The position numbers and the translations under genes were made by a program. 22,730 bases of DNA, from positions 1 to 22,730 of the forward strand of contig CAMODY010000010.1 in NCBI GenBank assembly GCA_946611595.1. Reading direction: 5' to 3'. Of this stretch, positions 22,687-22,730 are shown piece by piece (positions within the stretch are counted from its first letter, which is position 1; every line of letters starts with the position of its first letter). Below the pieces are notes generated by a model that worked only from the letters and a program-made list of their open reading frames with translations, searched no databases and was not told the DNA's origin. Source of the DNA: an uncultured Clostridia bacterium (GTDB lineage Bacteria; Bacillota; Clostridia; Lachnospirales; Lachnospiraceae).

Positions 22687-22717
22687 AACGGAGCTGTTTT
22701 TTACAGCTCCGTTTTTA
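22687..22717 (+). terminator. Terminator of the LOG-family gene
   Basis: AACGGAGCTGT (22687-22697) pairs perfectly with ACAGCTCCGTT (22703-22713) around a loop of five T, and is followed by TTTT. Confidence 0.92.
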
Positions 22718-22730
22718 TAAGTCTTTTTAG

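Overview
The window looks like chromosomal DNA from an anaerobic Firmicute, most likely Clostridia of the Lachnospiraceae type. This is inferred from strong AGGAGG ribosome sites, T-rich hairpin terminators, a 2-hydroxyacyl-CoA dehydratase/activase pair (an oxygen-sensitive clostridial system), a class III PHA synthase, a MATE exporter and GH25/M4 surface enzymes. No taxonomic marker is present, so family level is a judgement.

Layout. (1) 1-210: 3' part of a tRNA-Ser(CGA) and its terminator. (2) 208-1515, minus strand: a MoeB/ThiF-like E1 enzyme behind a very acidic unknown protein. (3) 1631-2278: a four-helix membrane protein with an extended -10 promoter. (4) 2316-8749: a cell-surface region. 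A zinc-ribbon membrane protein on the minus strand faces a four-gene plus-strand run: an M4-like lipoprotein metalloprotease, a second zinc-ribbon membrane protein, MutY and a membrane-anchored GH25 lysozyme. (5) 8886-13971: a polyhydroxyalkanoate (PHA) locus. A TetR regulator converges on the minus-strand operon phaJ-phaE-phaC. A 341-bp regulatory gap separates phaJ from a divergent alpha/beta hydrolase that could be a depolymerase or thioesterase. PhaE has an unusual N-terminal array of 14-residue Tyr-Trp repeats. (6) 14077-17108: a 2-hydroxyacyl-CoA dehydratase D-type subunit and a second dehydratase-like subunit fused to its [4Fe-4S] activase, with a Shine-Dalgarno/ATG preserved at the fusion joint. 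(7) 17116-18745: a MATE exporter behind a leader that contains a terminator hairpin, a nine-codon ORF ending in the hairpin loop, and an A-tract complementary to the terminator U-tract. (8) 18721-20520: a PD-(D/E)xK-like nuclease gene flanked on both sides by blocks of 42-bp repeats. Each block is internally inverted, and the left block abuts a 24-codon remnant of a second DMT transporter gene. (9) 20547-22717: an intact DMT (EamA) transporter, a low-molecular-weight tyrosine phosphatase, a LOG-family phosphoribohydrolase and its terminator.

How the genes may work together. The PHA genes form a complete polymerising module: PhaJ makes (R)-3-hydroxyacyl-CoA from enoyl-CoA, and PhaE/PhaC polymerise it. 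The neighbouring dehydratase makes enoyl-CoA from 2-hydroxyacyl-CoA, so it could feed PhaJ; this coupling is inference from position and chemistry. The most novel-looking structure is the repeat-flanked nuclease cassette. Next are the PhaE repeat array, the dehydratase-activase fusion and the MATE leader.
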